From assembly GCF_003605475.1 (NCBI RefSeq), contig NZ_RAHX01000001.1, forward strand, positions 930,001 through 994,000: a stretch of DNA of 64,000 nt, given 5' to 3'. Numbering within the stretch: position 1 is the first letter of the stretch; the number at the start of each line of letters is the position of its first letter. The notes beneath the pieces are model-generated. The model did no database searches, was not told the origin of the DNA, and saw nothing but the letters and a program-made list of their open reading frames with translations. The stretch is from Aurantiacibacter aquimixticola. GTDB lineage: Bacteria; Pseudomonadota; Alphaproteobacteria; Sphingomonadales; Sphingomonadaceae. Position numbers and translations under genes: made by a program. Shown here piece after piece: positions 40,359 through 49,233 of the stretch.

Positions 40359-43313
40359 TTAGAAGCGGACCAGGACCGATGCGAAGAAGTCACGGCCCAG
40401 CACGTCGTAGGTGCTCGGGTAGGTATTGGACTGCTCGGCATTGTTGAAATCGCCGAGAAGTAGCGTGTTGGTCTCGTTGACCACCTGACCCGCATCATTG
40501 AACTCCGGGGTCGTCGGCAGGGTGTCGAACAGGTTGTTCACACCGACCGTGAAGGTCACCGCTTCCATGAAGTCGTAAGACAGAGTGAGGTCGATCAGGT
40601 CGTAGGCGCCGATCCGGTCGACGATGTAGGTCGTGCCATCATCGTCATCATCGACGGCGCTCAGGTGACGCCAGCGGGTCGAGAAGGTCAGCGGACCATC
40701 GACATAGCTTGCACGCGACGTCCACTTGAACGCCGCCTGAGGCTCACCGCACGTCAGACCGAACTGGCCGGCGCACTCGATGACATCGTCAGGCTCGTCC
40801 TGAAGCGGCGCGAAAAGCGCAGATTCGGTCCAGGTGGCCAGCAGCGACAGGTTCAGATCCGATGCACCGTTTCCGAGCAGCGAGAAACCGAGATCCATGT
40901 CATAAGCAACCTGAAGGTCGATGCCCGACGTTTCCAGCGAAGCGATGTTTTCACCACCGAGTACCGGCGCATTGAAACGGTCGAAGGCGCCCGTCTCATC
41001 GCGCGTGTTCTCGAACTTCGAGCAGAAGTCGCTGTCGAGGCTGGTCAGGTCGTTGTAGCAGATGTTGAGCTGCGTCTGCAGGCTCGGCGTGACGATCGCA
41101 TCTTCGATCTTGATATCGAAGTAGTCAGCCGTCAGCGTGAAGCCCGGAATTGCAGTCGGCTGCAGAACGATACCGAACGAGTAGCTGTCCGAGGTTTCTT
41201 CGAACAGATCCGGATTGCCGCCGAAGAAGGCCGCGGTCTGCGGATCCGGCTGCACGATCGGGTTCGGTCCGTTGCCACTCGGCGGAACGAGGCCGATATT
41301 GTCTTCCGGAACACCGTTATCGAGACACAGGTCTAGCAGGGCGCCGCTCGGCGTCGGGCCGCCACCGGGCGTGCCGTTACCAGCACACGGATCGAGCGCA
41401 CCGGGGAAGCCGATGGCCTGACCCTGGAAAAGCTCGCCGACATTCGGCGCACGAACCGCGCGCTGATACTGGCCGCGGAACGTGATGTCCTCGATCGGCG
41501 AAAACTCGATGCCGCCAGCATAAGTCCAGACGCCGCCGACACGCTCGAGCGAGTAGTCGGAATAACGACCGGCACCGGTCAGCTCGACACGCATGCCACT
41601 TTCGGTTTCGAACGGAATGCTTACTTCGCCGAACACTTCCTTGACGTCATAGCCACCCTCGGTCGGCTGACCGGCGTTGAAGCCGGCAACGTCGCCCGAA
41701 GCGAGGAATTCGTCAGGGATGAAGCGCGAGAACACTTCGCGATACTCGCCGCCGACGGCAAAGCCGATCGGTTCGGCGGCACCGAGTGCGAAATCGCCCA
41801 GCGTGCCGGAGATGACGGCAGACGCCACCTGCAGCTCGGAGATGTCGCCGTTCTGCGCCTGGATGCGGAATACATCGACATCTTCGGGCGAAAGTGTGTC
41901 GCGACCGAAAATGTTGATCTGTGTGTCACCGGTGCCGTTGACCGCAGCGGTGAAGCGCGAAACGGAGGCGTTACCCTGCTGGATGTTGGCGTTCCGCGTA
42001 CGCGCGAACATGTAGTACGCGTCGTAGTTGAGGAAATCGGTGATGTCACCACGAAGGCCACCAAGCACGCGGAAAGCGTTACGTTCGTCGAGATTGCGAC
42101 GACCGCCAGCTTCCTGAAGACGACGACGGATCTGAACGGAGATCAGGCCATCGTCCTGCGCATCGCCGCTTTCGCTTTCATCGAGCTGACGGAACTGGTC
42201 GGCAGTGTCGTCATTGATGAAGCCGTCATCGGCCAGTTGCTCGATATCGAGCGTGGTATTGATGAGAATCGGCGTCGGAGCGAGTTCCGAATCCACCCGG
42301 TTGTTGACGTACGTCACTTCCGTGTAGAGTTCGGCCTGCGGCACGATCTCGTAGCTCGCATAACCGCCGATCAGGTAACGCTCCTGCGGCAGCTGCAGGT
42401 AGTTAACCGGCGCGAAGTTATAAAGGTCGCGCGGCGTTTCGTACGCGCGGATCTGGCCCTGCGGATCGAAGATGCCAAGATTGTTGTTCTCTTCGAACGC
42501 GGTATCGTCGGTGTCGCCATCACCACGGTAGGTGAGGCGAGTTTCCGGCGGAAGCGAGGAGCCCAGCTGCTCGAGCGGATTGCCGCCAAGAGCGAAGGCG
42601 GAGAACTCGCGGTCGCCCTGGAAGATCTCGTCGCGATTATAGTATTCGCCGAAGACGGTCACGTTGCCGCGGCCTTCGGAGAAATCGGCACCGATCGCAC
42701 CGTGGATCTGATAGCGATCGCCATCGCCACGGTCGGTGATCGAATACTGACCGCCGACTTCGGCACCGTCGAGTTCACGAAGACGGAAGTTGACGACGCC
42801 GGCAAGCGCGTCCGAACCGTAAACAGCGGAGGCACCACCGGTCACGACGTCCACGCTCTCCAGCAGGAACTGCGGGATCGTGTTGAGGTCGACGATCTGG
42901 CCGGTATCGTAGAACATCCAGCGGCGGCCATTGACCAGCAACAGGTTACGGTTCGCACCGAGGCCACGCAGGTTCAGCGAGGCGGTGCCGTTACCCGGGT
43001 TGTTCGAGAAGGACGTAACGCCTGGGACGACCTGCGGCAGCGTGTTGACCACGTTTTCGACGTTGACCGTACCCGAAAGCGCGAATTCCTCGCTGTCGAC
43101 GACGGTGACCGGCGCGGCGGTTTCGACGTTGCGGCGCTGGATGCGCGAACCGGTAACGACGATGCGCTCACCTTCTTCGGCGGCCTGCGGCTCGATGGTC
43201 GGGTCTTCCGGCGTGACCGGGTCCTGATCCTGGGCATATACCGGCGCCGCGATCAGCGATCCGAAGATCACCGAGCTCGCGAGCAGCGATGCCTTGGTCT
43301 TGCGATTAAACAT
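40359..43313 (-). CDS. TonB-dependent outer-membrane receptor
   Basis: 984 residues. A signal peptide (MFNRKTKASLLASSVIFGSL, cut near APVYAQ) is followed by a TonB box-like EEGERIVVTGSRI, a plug domain (VNTLPQVVPGVTSFSNNPGN, LNLRGLGANRNLLLVNGRR and GGASAVYGSDALAGVVNF), then a 22-strand-type barrel ending in VRF, with a terminal Phe for barrel assembly. It resembles the large receptors common in Sphingomonadales; ligand not identifiable. Upstream lies a 585-nt gene-free region with inverted repeats. Confidence 0.95.
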   Translation of the reverse strand: MFNRKTKASLLASSVIFGSLIAAPVYAQDQDPVTPEDPTIEPQAAEEGERIVVTGSRIQRRNVETAAPVTVVDSEEFALSGTVNVENVVNTLPQVVPGVTSFSNNPGNGTASLNLRGLGANRNLLLVNGRRWMFYDTGQIVDLNTIPQFLLESVDVVTGGASAVYGSDALAGVVNFRLRELDGAEVGGQYSITDRGDGDRYQIHGAIGADFSEGRGNVTVFGEYYNRDEIFQGDREFSAFALGGNPLEQLGSSLPPETRLTYRGDGDTDDTAFEENNNLGIFDPQGQIRAYETPRDLYNFAPVNYLQLPQERYLIGGYASYEIVPQAELYTEVTYVNNRVDSELAPTPILINTTLDIEQLADDGFINDDTADQFRQLDESESGDAQDDGLISVQIRRRLQEAGGRRNLDERNAFRVLGGLRGDITDFLNYDAYYMFARTRNANIQQGNASVSRFTAAVNGTGDTQINIFGRDTLSPEDVDVFRIQAQNGDISELQVASAVISGTLGDFALGAAEPIGFAVGGEYREVFSRFIPDEFLASGDVAGFNAGQPTEGGYDVKEVFGEVSIPFETESGMRVELTGAGRYSDYSLERVGGVWTYAGGIEFSPIEDITFRGQYQRAVRAPNVGELFQGQAIGFPGALDPCAGNGTPGGGPTPSGALLDLCLDNGVPEDNIGLVPPSGNGPNPIVQPDPQTAAFFGGNPDLFEETSDSYSFGIVLQPTAIPGFTLTADYFDIKIEDAIVTPSLQTQLNICYNDLTSLDSDFCSKFENTRDETGAFDRFNAPVLGGENIASLETSGIDLQVAYDMDLGFSLLGNGASDLNLSLLATWTESALFAPLQDEPDDVIECAGQFGLTCGEPQAAFKWTSRASYVDGPLTFSTRWRHLSAVDDDDDGTTYIVDRIGAYDLIDLTLSYDFMEAVTFTVGVNNLFDTLPTTPEFNDAGQVVNETNTLLLGDFNNAEQSNTYPSTYDVLGRDFFASVLVRF

Positions 43314-43898
43314 TCATGTGCTCCTGGTAAGAAACTGTAATGAAAGGTGGCGGAAGGTCGCTTCCATCCCCGCATCGCGAGGTCGCACGACCTGACCCTC
43401 CTTCCTGATTTCACGCCAAAGCACTTCGCGGAGTCTCGCACAATCGCTGTGTGGACAGGTTTCACTTGTCACCAAGGTTGTGTGACATTTTTGAAACAAT
43501 TGCATGGGAAGCAAGCAATTGTCGGCTTCATCGTGAAGGTTGAAGCCGTGCCGTTCATCAGACTTGACAGAAACAAGGGAGTCGTGCGCATGTTCTTCTC
43601 GCCTCCAGCAGTCGATCGAACGGGCGTGCCAGGATCGAACGTGAACCATCTTTCTGCGTCTCGGGATTACATCTGCACACGTGCTGCTTCTTCGCCGTGA
43701 TATGTGCGAGCGCGATACAAGACTGCGCTGAAAAAGCTCCGGCGTAGAAAACGGAACATCACCCCCTTCTGTCCATTCGCCACGCCGCCAAAAAAGTTGC
43801 TTCACATGATATTGATGTTTTGGCACGCCTAGGTTGTGTCTCGATATCGGCGCCATCTGACGCAGATCACGTAAGGCTACTTTTCAAAGGAACAGGTT
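43314..43898. other. Gene-free region upstream of TonB receptor
   Basis: 585 nt without a convincing gene. It is visibly AT-richer than the flanks. It holds two adjacent perfect inverted repeats: ACAATTGC/GCAATTGT (43496-43503 and 43515-43522) and CGGCTTCA/TGAAGCCG (43523-43530 and 43541-43548). Open frames of 117 and 180 codons here lack domain features, and I do not count them as genes. It must contain the receptor promoter and the glycosyltransferase promoter (AAAGGAACAGG ribosome binding site before TTG 43899). Confidence 0.6.
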
Positions 43899-45068
43899 TT
43901 GAACGAAAACAGTTTGCGAATTCTGTTTGCCGCATGGAGTGGCAAACTTCGCTCAGATGGCGGCCTTGAAAGTGCTACGCAAATATTCGAGAATCTTCGC
44001 AACAGCTACAGGTGGCACTTCTCGACCACTTTAGAAACGCAATTCTCAGAGCGCTGGCGGGACGGAGGAGCAAGCGTAAGCATCGATCCGTTCAATCCGC
44101 GCGCTAATCCGCTACGAAAGGCGACACAGCGGCATTTTTGGGCACGCAATATGCAGAGCCTTTGTCAGAATTTTCGGCCGGATATCATCCATTGTAACGA
44201 TGTATTCGCCCTAAGAGCCGCGGTACGCATAAACAGTAAATTTCGCCCCGCGATCGTTTTCACTGTCCGCAACACGAACATGTTTGATCCTCCCATAAAT
44301 CCCATCTGGGAAGATCAGCTTATTGAGAAGATCGACTATGTGACTGTTTTATCATCTGAAATGAAGGCGACAGTCGAAAAAACCTTTGTAAGTCAATCGC
44401 TGCAAGTCGAGGAAATCAGCAGTATTGTCGACCTGAACCGCTTCTGTCCTGTCGACGAACAGCGGCGCCGCCAGATCCGCAAAACGCTCGGCATCGCTGA
44501 GAACAGTTTCGCGGTCGGTTTTGTCGGCTCTTTTCAGCCGCGCAAAAACCAGTTGGCCTTTCTGAAGGACTGTGCTCCCCGGCTGATGTCAGAAGTGCCG
44601 GAGATGCACATCCATTTCGTTGGCGATTTCAACCCAGACACACAACCTTACGACAAGCAGTGCGAGATGGAAGCAGATGCGGGGCTCTCGGAGAGAGTGA
44701 CATTTCACGGCCCCCAGTCAAATGTAGAAGAGTATTATCGGGCATTCGACGTGGTTATCGTAGCGTCCGAAGCCGAGGGCATGGCACGCTGTATGATCGA
44801 AAGCCTTGCCTGCGGAACGCCGGTTGTTTCCTTTGACGTGTGTTCTGCTCGCGAGAATCTTGACGTAACAGGCGCAGGGCGAGTGGTCGAGCAAGGGGAT
44901 TTCGCAACAATGGCCAACTCGATTGCCGCGCTGGCTCATGATCATGATACTTTGCGAGAGATGAGCCAAGCAGCACGTCGCCGTGCGGAAAGCAAATTCG
45001 ATCAGGCCAAGGTCAAGCCTCAATGGGAGCGCCTTTTTGCGGAAGCCGCTAGCGCGGGCGAGACTTGA
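43899..45068 (+). CDS. GT4-type glycosyltransferase
   Basis: 389 residues, GT-B fold. The N-terminal domain has a GGLESATQIF acceptor motif and DIIHCNDVFALRAA; the C-terminal domain has the GFVGSFQPRKNQLAFL linker and the nucleotide-sugar site DVVIVASEAEGMARCMIESL followed by ACGTPVVSFDV. Start is TTG 43899 with AGGAACAGG upstream. Composition is AT-richer than neighbours. Its 3' end overlaps the convergent asparagine-synthase-like gene by 20 nt. The sugar and acceptor are unknown. Confidence 0.87.
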   Translation: MNENSLRILFAAWSGKLRSDGGLESATQIFENLRNSYRWHFSTTLETQFSERWRDGGASVSIDPFNPRANPLRKATQRHFWARNMQSLCQNFRPDIIHCNDVFALRAAVRINSKFRPAIVFTVRNTNMFDPPINPIWEDQLIEKIDYVTVLSSEMKATVEKTFVSQSLQVEEISSIVDLNRFCPVDEQRRRQIRKTLGIAENSFAVGFVGSFQPRKNQLAFLKDCAPRLMSEVPEMHIHFVGDFNPDTQPYDKQCEMEADAGLSERVTFHGPQSNVEEYYRAFDVVIVASEAEGMARCMIESLACGTPVVSFDVCSARENLDVTGAGRVVEQGDFATMANSIAALAHDHDTLREMSQAARRRAESKFDQAKVKPQWERLFAEAASAGET

Positions 45069-46641
45069 ACCACAACAAATTGAGCCTGCTATTCTGACGA
45101 GAAATCATTCGGACCTTGCTTTTCAAGGTGTCTTTTATTCTGTTCTTCAGTGTGCCCCCACCGGGGTTGAATGGGTATGATAACAGCCGCGGCTCCAGAA
45201 TACTGATGATTTCCTTCTGGACATCCCCCGTTGTACGGCTTTTGAATGGCACGGCCATAAGCGCACATAGAATCTCGTGGCAATTGAAAGGTGAGAGAAT
45301 TGGCGCAATCATGTTGATCTGCTGTTGAAATGAAGATTGCCAATTACCCATCCGGTCTTCCCAGTACAAAAAGTCCAACAGACTGAATTTCTGCGCCACA
45401 CCGCGCAATTCTTGAAGCCAAGGCGCGTAGGGTTCCATTGCGGCCGAATGACCGATGGCCCGGGTCACCAATCCCAATATTTCTGGTGTAGCTTTTTGCC
45501 AGTCGACATAGCCCCAGTGGGCACGACCGATTTCGGCCATATTACCGTTCAGGAAAACTGTTTTTCTTTCGGTCGCCAGTTCACGGAGCAGCGGGAATTC
45601 TCTCGGCAAGGTGGGAGAGCTGATTTGTTCACGCACGTTACTGAATATCTCATCCGCCTCTGACATTGCTCCGGAAAGCACCATCCGCTTTTCGTGATGA
45701 ATGATCCCGAAGTCAGATGAAATTCGCTTGGCTATTTCAAGGTCAGCATGAAAATCCTGGCCGCGGGAGCCATGATCTGCTGGTGCATAGGTGTAGCATT
45801 CAAAAGGAATATCAGCTGCCAAGGCTATCGCCAAAAGACATCGGCTGTCCAGGCCAGCCGTTAGTGGAATTCGGACAGCATCATATTTGGTTGGCAGCGC
45901 TTTTGCGACATTGACAAGCCTGCCGGCTGCGTCACGGGCGGCGGCATGGACCGTACGCGGTTCCACCTCATCAAATTGGGGGTTCGGCCAAATGCGCCTG
46001 ACGGTCCCGTCTGAACTCAGGGAGTGGTTCGCGACCAACTGCGAGATACCCTCGTAGGGCGTTGAATCGAGGCGCCAATAGGTGTTGTCAGTCAGTCGGC
46101 TTGGTTCAGACAGCATGTCCGGCCGGTAGTATCGTTCACTTTGGAAAAACTCGGCCGCAGAACGGGTCATCTCCACGTCCAGCTTGCCGGTAAGAAAAGA
46201 CAGGCTGGATGATGCGCAGAATTGTTCTTGCGAATGATAGAATACCGGGAACAATATGGATGCATCACCGAAGAGATGAAGCATCCCGCTTTTGTCGATC
46301 GTCATGACGATCCAGCGACCAGCCAGCCTGCGTGTAGCAAGCCAAAGGGGATAGACAGGATCATCATCCGCAGCCTCTTCGACATCAGACGCCAGAATTG
46401 TGGCGATTTTATCGATATCTGCGTTGGCAATCTCGGTATCGTAGGGATCGCCGATAATGGCCGCCTGGCCTCCCGGTAGTATCGCCCACGCCGTGTCTGG
46501 TGACAGGGCGACTGAATAACGCCCGAGCATGTGACTGTGCCGTCCTTGCTCCTCGACATTTTCAGTGACAAAAAATTGCAGCGGCGGTAGCTCCTTTGCC
46601 GGCTCTCGGGGTAATGCGGCCACAATTTGTTCTGGTATCAT
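45049..46641 (-). CDS. Asparagine-synthase-like protein
   Basis: 530 residues. The N-terminal half resembles the amidotransferase domain but lacks the catalytic N-terminal Cys (begins MIPEQIVAALP), so it should not use glutamine. It retains LAGRWIVMTIDKSGMLHLFG. The C-terminal half is a PP-loop ATPase with PLTAGLDSRCLLAIAL, then HADLEIAKRISSDFG and EIGRAHWGY. Such proteins serve as lasso-peptide cyclases or as amide-forming enzymes in polysaccharide clusters. It starts 4 nt after a small ORF that could encode its substrate. Confidence 0.8.
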   Translation of the reverse strand: MIPEQIVAALPREPAKELPPLQFFVTENVEEQGRHSHMLGRYSVALSPDTAWAILPGGQAAIIGDPYDTEIANADIDKIATILASDVEEAADDDPVYPLWLATRRLAGRWIVMTIDKSGMLHLFGDASILFPVFYHSQEQFCASSSLSFLTGKLDVEMTRSAAEFFQSERYYRPDMLSEPSRLTDNTYWRLDSTPYEGISQLVANHSLSSDGTVRRIWPNPQFDEVEPRTVHAAARDAAGRLVNVAKALPTKYDAVRIPLTAGLDSRCLLAIALAADIPFECYTYAPADHGSRGQDFHADLEIAKRISSDFGIIHHEKRMVLSGAMSEADEIFSNVREQISSPTLPREFPLLRELATERKTVFLNGNMAEIGRAHWGYVDWQKATPEILGLVTRAIGHSAAMEPYAPWLQELRGVAQKFSLLDFLYWEDRMGNWQSSFQQQINMIAPILSPFNCHEILCALMAVPFKSRTTGDVQKEIISILEPRLLSYPFNPGGGTLKNRIKDTLKSKVRMISRQNSRLNLLWFKSRPR

Positions 46642-46645
46642 GTCG

Positions 46646-46795
46646 CTACAAACCGTGTAGGAACAGAACGTTCATGTAAAGTTGCTCACAAGGTTCTCTC
46701 TCAGATTCAAAATAGCCAATTGTAGTCCCAAATTCCTGTCGTTGGCCGATTGCCAACACGGGTAGGCCACAGGCGATTTCTTCGTGCCCAACCAT
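46646..46795 (-). CDS. Small ORF, 49 residues: candidate lasso-type precursor peptide
   Basis: ATG at 46795 shares a base with the lepA stop (TGATG) and is preceded by GGGGGAGGAG inside the lepA 3' end, an excellent ribosome binding site; it ends 4 nt before the asparagine-synthase-like start. The peptide has P12-x-L14 and G17 in the leader half, T25 at the -2 position before G27, and E34 at position 8 of the putative 23-residue core. This is the pattern of lasso precursors (Thr-2, Gly1, Glu/Asp 7-9). It lacks the leader Tyr of YxxP, and no B1/B2 processing genes are in the window. It could also be a chance or regulatory leader ORF. Confidence 0.35.
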   Translation of the reverse strand: MVGHEEIACGLPVLAIGQRQEFGTTIGYFESEREPCEQLYMNVLFLHGL

Positions 46796-48612
46796 CACTC
46801 CTCCCCCATCCGCAGCGCAGCAATAAACGCCTCCTGCGGAATGCTCACATTGCCATACTCTCTCATCCTGGCCTTCCCCTTCTTCTGCTTGTCCAGCAAC
46901 TTCTTCTTGCGCGAGATATCGCCGCCATAGCATTTGGCGGTCACGTCCTTGCGCAAGGCGGCGATCGTCTCGCGGGCGATGATCTTGCCACCGATCGCGG
47001 CCTGGACGGGGATCTTGAAGAGGTGGCGGGGGATGAGGTCTTTCAGGCGTTCGCACATGCCGCGGCCGCGTTCTTCGGCCACGCTGCGGTGGACTATCAG
47101 CGATAGCGCGTCGACGGCTTCCGCGTTCACCAGGATGTTCATCTTCACGAGGTCGCCTTCGCGAAGGCCGATCTGCTCGTAGTCGAAACTGGCATAGCCG
47201 CGGCTGATCGATTTCAGACGGTCATAGAAGTCGAAGACCACCTCGTTCAGCGGCAGTTCGTAGGTCACCTGCGCCCGGCCGCCGACATAGGTGAGGTTCG
47301 TCTGCACGCCGCGCCGGTCCTGGCACAGTTTCAGGATCGCGCCGAGATATTCGTCGGGCGTGTAGATCGTCGCCTTGATCCACGGTTCCTCGATCATCTC
47401 GATGCGGTTCACGTCCGGCCAGTCGGCAGGGTTGTGGATGTCGCGCGTTTCCGCGTCCTCGTTCTTCGTATGGGCAAGGTGGACGCGGTACACCACGCTG
47501 GGCGCGGTGGTGATGAGGTCGAGATCGTATTCGCGGCTCAAGCGCTCCTGGATGATTTCCAGGTGCAGCAGGCCGAGGAAACCGGCACGAAAGCCGAAGC
47601 CCAATGCGGCGCTGCTCTCCATCTCGTAGCTGAAGCTCGCATCGTTCAGGCGCAGCTTGCCGATGCTTTCGCGCAGCTTCTCGAAATCGGCGGCGTCCAC
47701 CGGGAAGAGGCCGCAGAACACCACGGGCTGCACTTCCTTGTAGCCCTTCAGTGGCGTGTCCGCCCCGCCCTTCACCGTGGTGATGGTGTCACCCACGCGG
47801 GCTTGCTCCACTTCCTTGATCTGCGCGGTGATGAAGCCGATTTCGCCGGGGCCGATCTCCGGCAGGTCCATGCGCTTGGGGCCGAAACAGCCGACCCGGT
47901 CCACCAGGTGCTGCGTGCCGCCCTGCATGAAGCGCACGTCGAGGCCCTTTTTCAGGACGCCGTCGATCACGCGCACCAGGATGACGACGCCGAGATAGGG
48001 GTCGTACCAGCTGTCGACGAGCATGGCTTTCAGCGGCGCGTCGCGATCGCCCTTGGGGGGCGGGATCTTGGCAACGACGGCTTCGAGCACGTCCTCGATC
48101 CCGATGCCGGACTTCGCGCTGGTGAGCACCGCTTCGCTGGCGTCGAGGCCGATGACCTCCTCGATCTCCGCGCGGACCTGTTCGGGCTCTGCCGCGGGCA
48201 GATCGATCTTGTTGATGACGGGGACGATCTCGTGATCATGCTCGATCGACTGGTAGACATTGGCGAGCGTCTGCGCCTCCACGCCCTGCGCGGCGTCAAC
48301 GATCAGCAGCGCGCCCTCGCAGGCGGCAAGGGAGCGGGAAACCTCGTAGGCGAAGTCGACATGGCCAGGCGTATCCATGAGGTTGAGCTCGTAGGTTTCG
48401 CCATCCTTCGCGGTGTAGTTCAGGCGCACGGTCTGCGCCTTGATGGTGATGCCGCGCTCCTTCTCGATGTCCATGTTATCAAGGACTTGCTCGGACATCT
48501 CGCGCTCTGTCAAGCCGCCGGTATGCTGGATCAGCCGATCGGCAAGCGTCGACTTGCCATGATCGATATGGGCGATGATCGAAAAATTTCGGATCTTGGA
48601 AAGGTCAGTCAT
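46795..48612 (-). CDS. lepA: Elongation factor 4
   Basis: 605-residue translational GTPase that back-translocates stalled ribosomes. [19 protein letters not shown] (G1), [10 protein letters not shown] (G2), DTPGHVDF (G3), NKIDLP (G4), then EF-G-like domains and the LepA-specific C-terminal domain ([33 protein letters not shown]). Start ATG 48612 begins MTDLSKIRN; no Shine-Dalgarno is visible, and a hairpin covers the start region. The following small ORF overlaps its stop. Confidence 0.97.
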   Translation of the reverse strand: MTDLSKIRNFSIIAHIDHGKSTLADRLIQHTGGLTEREMSEQVLDNMDIEKERGITIKAQTVRLNYTAKDGETYELNLMDTPGHVDFAYEVSRSLAACEGALLIVDAAQGVEAQTLANVYQSIEHDHEIVPVINKIDLPAAEPEQVRAEIEEVIGLDASEAVLTSAKSGIGIEDVLEAVVAKIPPPKGDRDAPLKAMLVDSWYDPYLGVVILVRVIDGVLKKGLDVRFMQGGTQHLVDRVGCFGPKRMDLPEIGPGEIGFITAQIKEVEQARVGDTITTVKGGADTPLKGYKEVQPVVFCGLFPVDAADFEKLRESIGKLRLNDASFSYEMESSAALGFGFRAGFLGLLHLEIIQERLSREYDLDLITTAPSVVYRVHLAHTKNEDAETRDIHNPADWPDVNRIEMIEEPWIKATIYTPDEYLGAILKLCQDRRGVQTNLTYVGGRAQVTYELPLNEVVFDFYDRLKSISRGYASFDYEQIGLREGDLVKMNILVNAEAVDALSLIVHRSVAEERGRGMCERLKDLIPRHLFKIPVQAAIGGKIIARETIAALRKDVTAKCYGGDISRKKKLLDKQKKGKARMREYGNVSIPQEAFIAALRMGEE

Positions 48613-48645
48613 TTGGAAAGCGCCATTAGCCCGGCGTTTCCCAAA
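48612..48645 (-). promoter_or_regulatory. Hairpin over the lepA translation start
   Basis: Read on the lepA strand, TTTGGGAAACGCC and GGCGCTTTCCAAA can pair in 11 of 13 positions, plus a possible G-U, around an 8-nt loop, ending directly at the ATG. It occupies the place where a ribosome binding site should be. Seen in sequence; any regulatory effect is inferred. Confidence 0.4.
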
Positions 48646-48680
48646 TGTCAGTATGTCTTGTGGGCCATGCAAGGCAGCCG

Positions 48681-49124
48681 TCAGGAAAGCGTCGCGCTGC
48701 CAAAGAAAACGCCGAAAGCGCGGCACCAGATGACGACTGAATTGGCGCCAGACAGGTCGACGTCAGCCGGAAGGCGATAGATCTGTTCGCCACTGCTTGA
48801 TTTCAGCCGGCCAAGATCGACGTAATCGCGACCGCGCACAGCATGTGCGTTGCGCGGATTGCTGGCATCGCTCAGCCAGACGCGCAGGTCCGGCCCGCCG
48901 CGCACGCGGAAATCATCGTGAAGCTTGATACCGAAGCCGCCGCCGCGAAGGCGAATTACCTCAGCGGTGCCGCTGGCCGGATGGCTGCTGTCTGCGCCGC
49001 GGAAAGAGCCACGGTCCGTGAGTTCCGCCGCGGCGGCTATATCGGGAAATGCAACGGCGCCCATTCCGGCGGTCGCTGTGACTGCAAGAGCCAAGGGAGC
49101 GAAAATGCGGGTAACTGTGTTCAT
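48681..49124 (-). CDS. Exported DM13-domain protein
   Basis: 147 residues. A signal peptide ([20 protein letters not shown], cleavage near AAAA) is followed by a DM13 domain: [57 protein letters not shown] and the conserved Cys in [12 protein letters not shown]13 domains are proposed to act in extracytoplasmic redox steps. ATG 49124 is preferred, with AAGGA 8 nt upstream. Confidence 0.87.
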   Translation of the reverse strand: MNTVTRIFAPLALAVTATAGMGAVAFPDIAAAAELTDRGSFRGADSSHPASGTAEVIRLRGGGFGIKLHDDFRVRGGPDLRVWLSDASNPRNAHAVRGRDYVDLGRLKSSSGEQIYRLPADVDLSGANSVVIWCRAFGVFFGSATLS

Positions 49125-49233
49125 CGTGATCATCCTTTCGTCACCGCCAATGCGATGCTGTGACGACTTTCGATGGAGCGGGATAATACGTTACCCGCGA
49201 TATGCCGATGGCGGTGATCGCATCAATCGATCA

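Noticed and set aside
43347..43700. 117-codon plus-strand frame
   Set aside because: Crosses the two inverted repeats and shows no domain pattern.
43314..43856. 180-codon minus-strand frame upstream of the TonB receptor
   Set aside because: No start with a ribosome binding site, unusual His/Ser/Arg composition, no motif; region treated as regulatory.
47434..48780. 448-codon plus-strand frame
   Set aside because: Antisense shadow of lepA.
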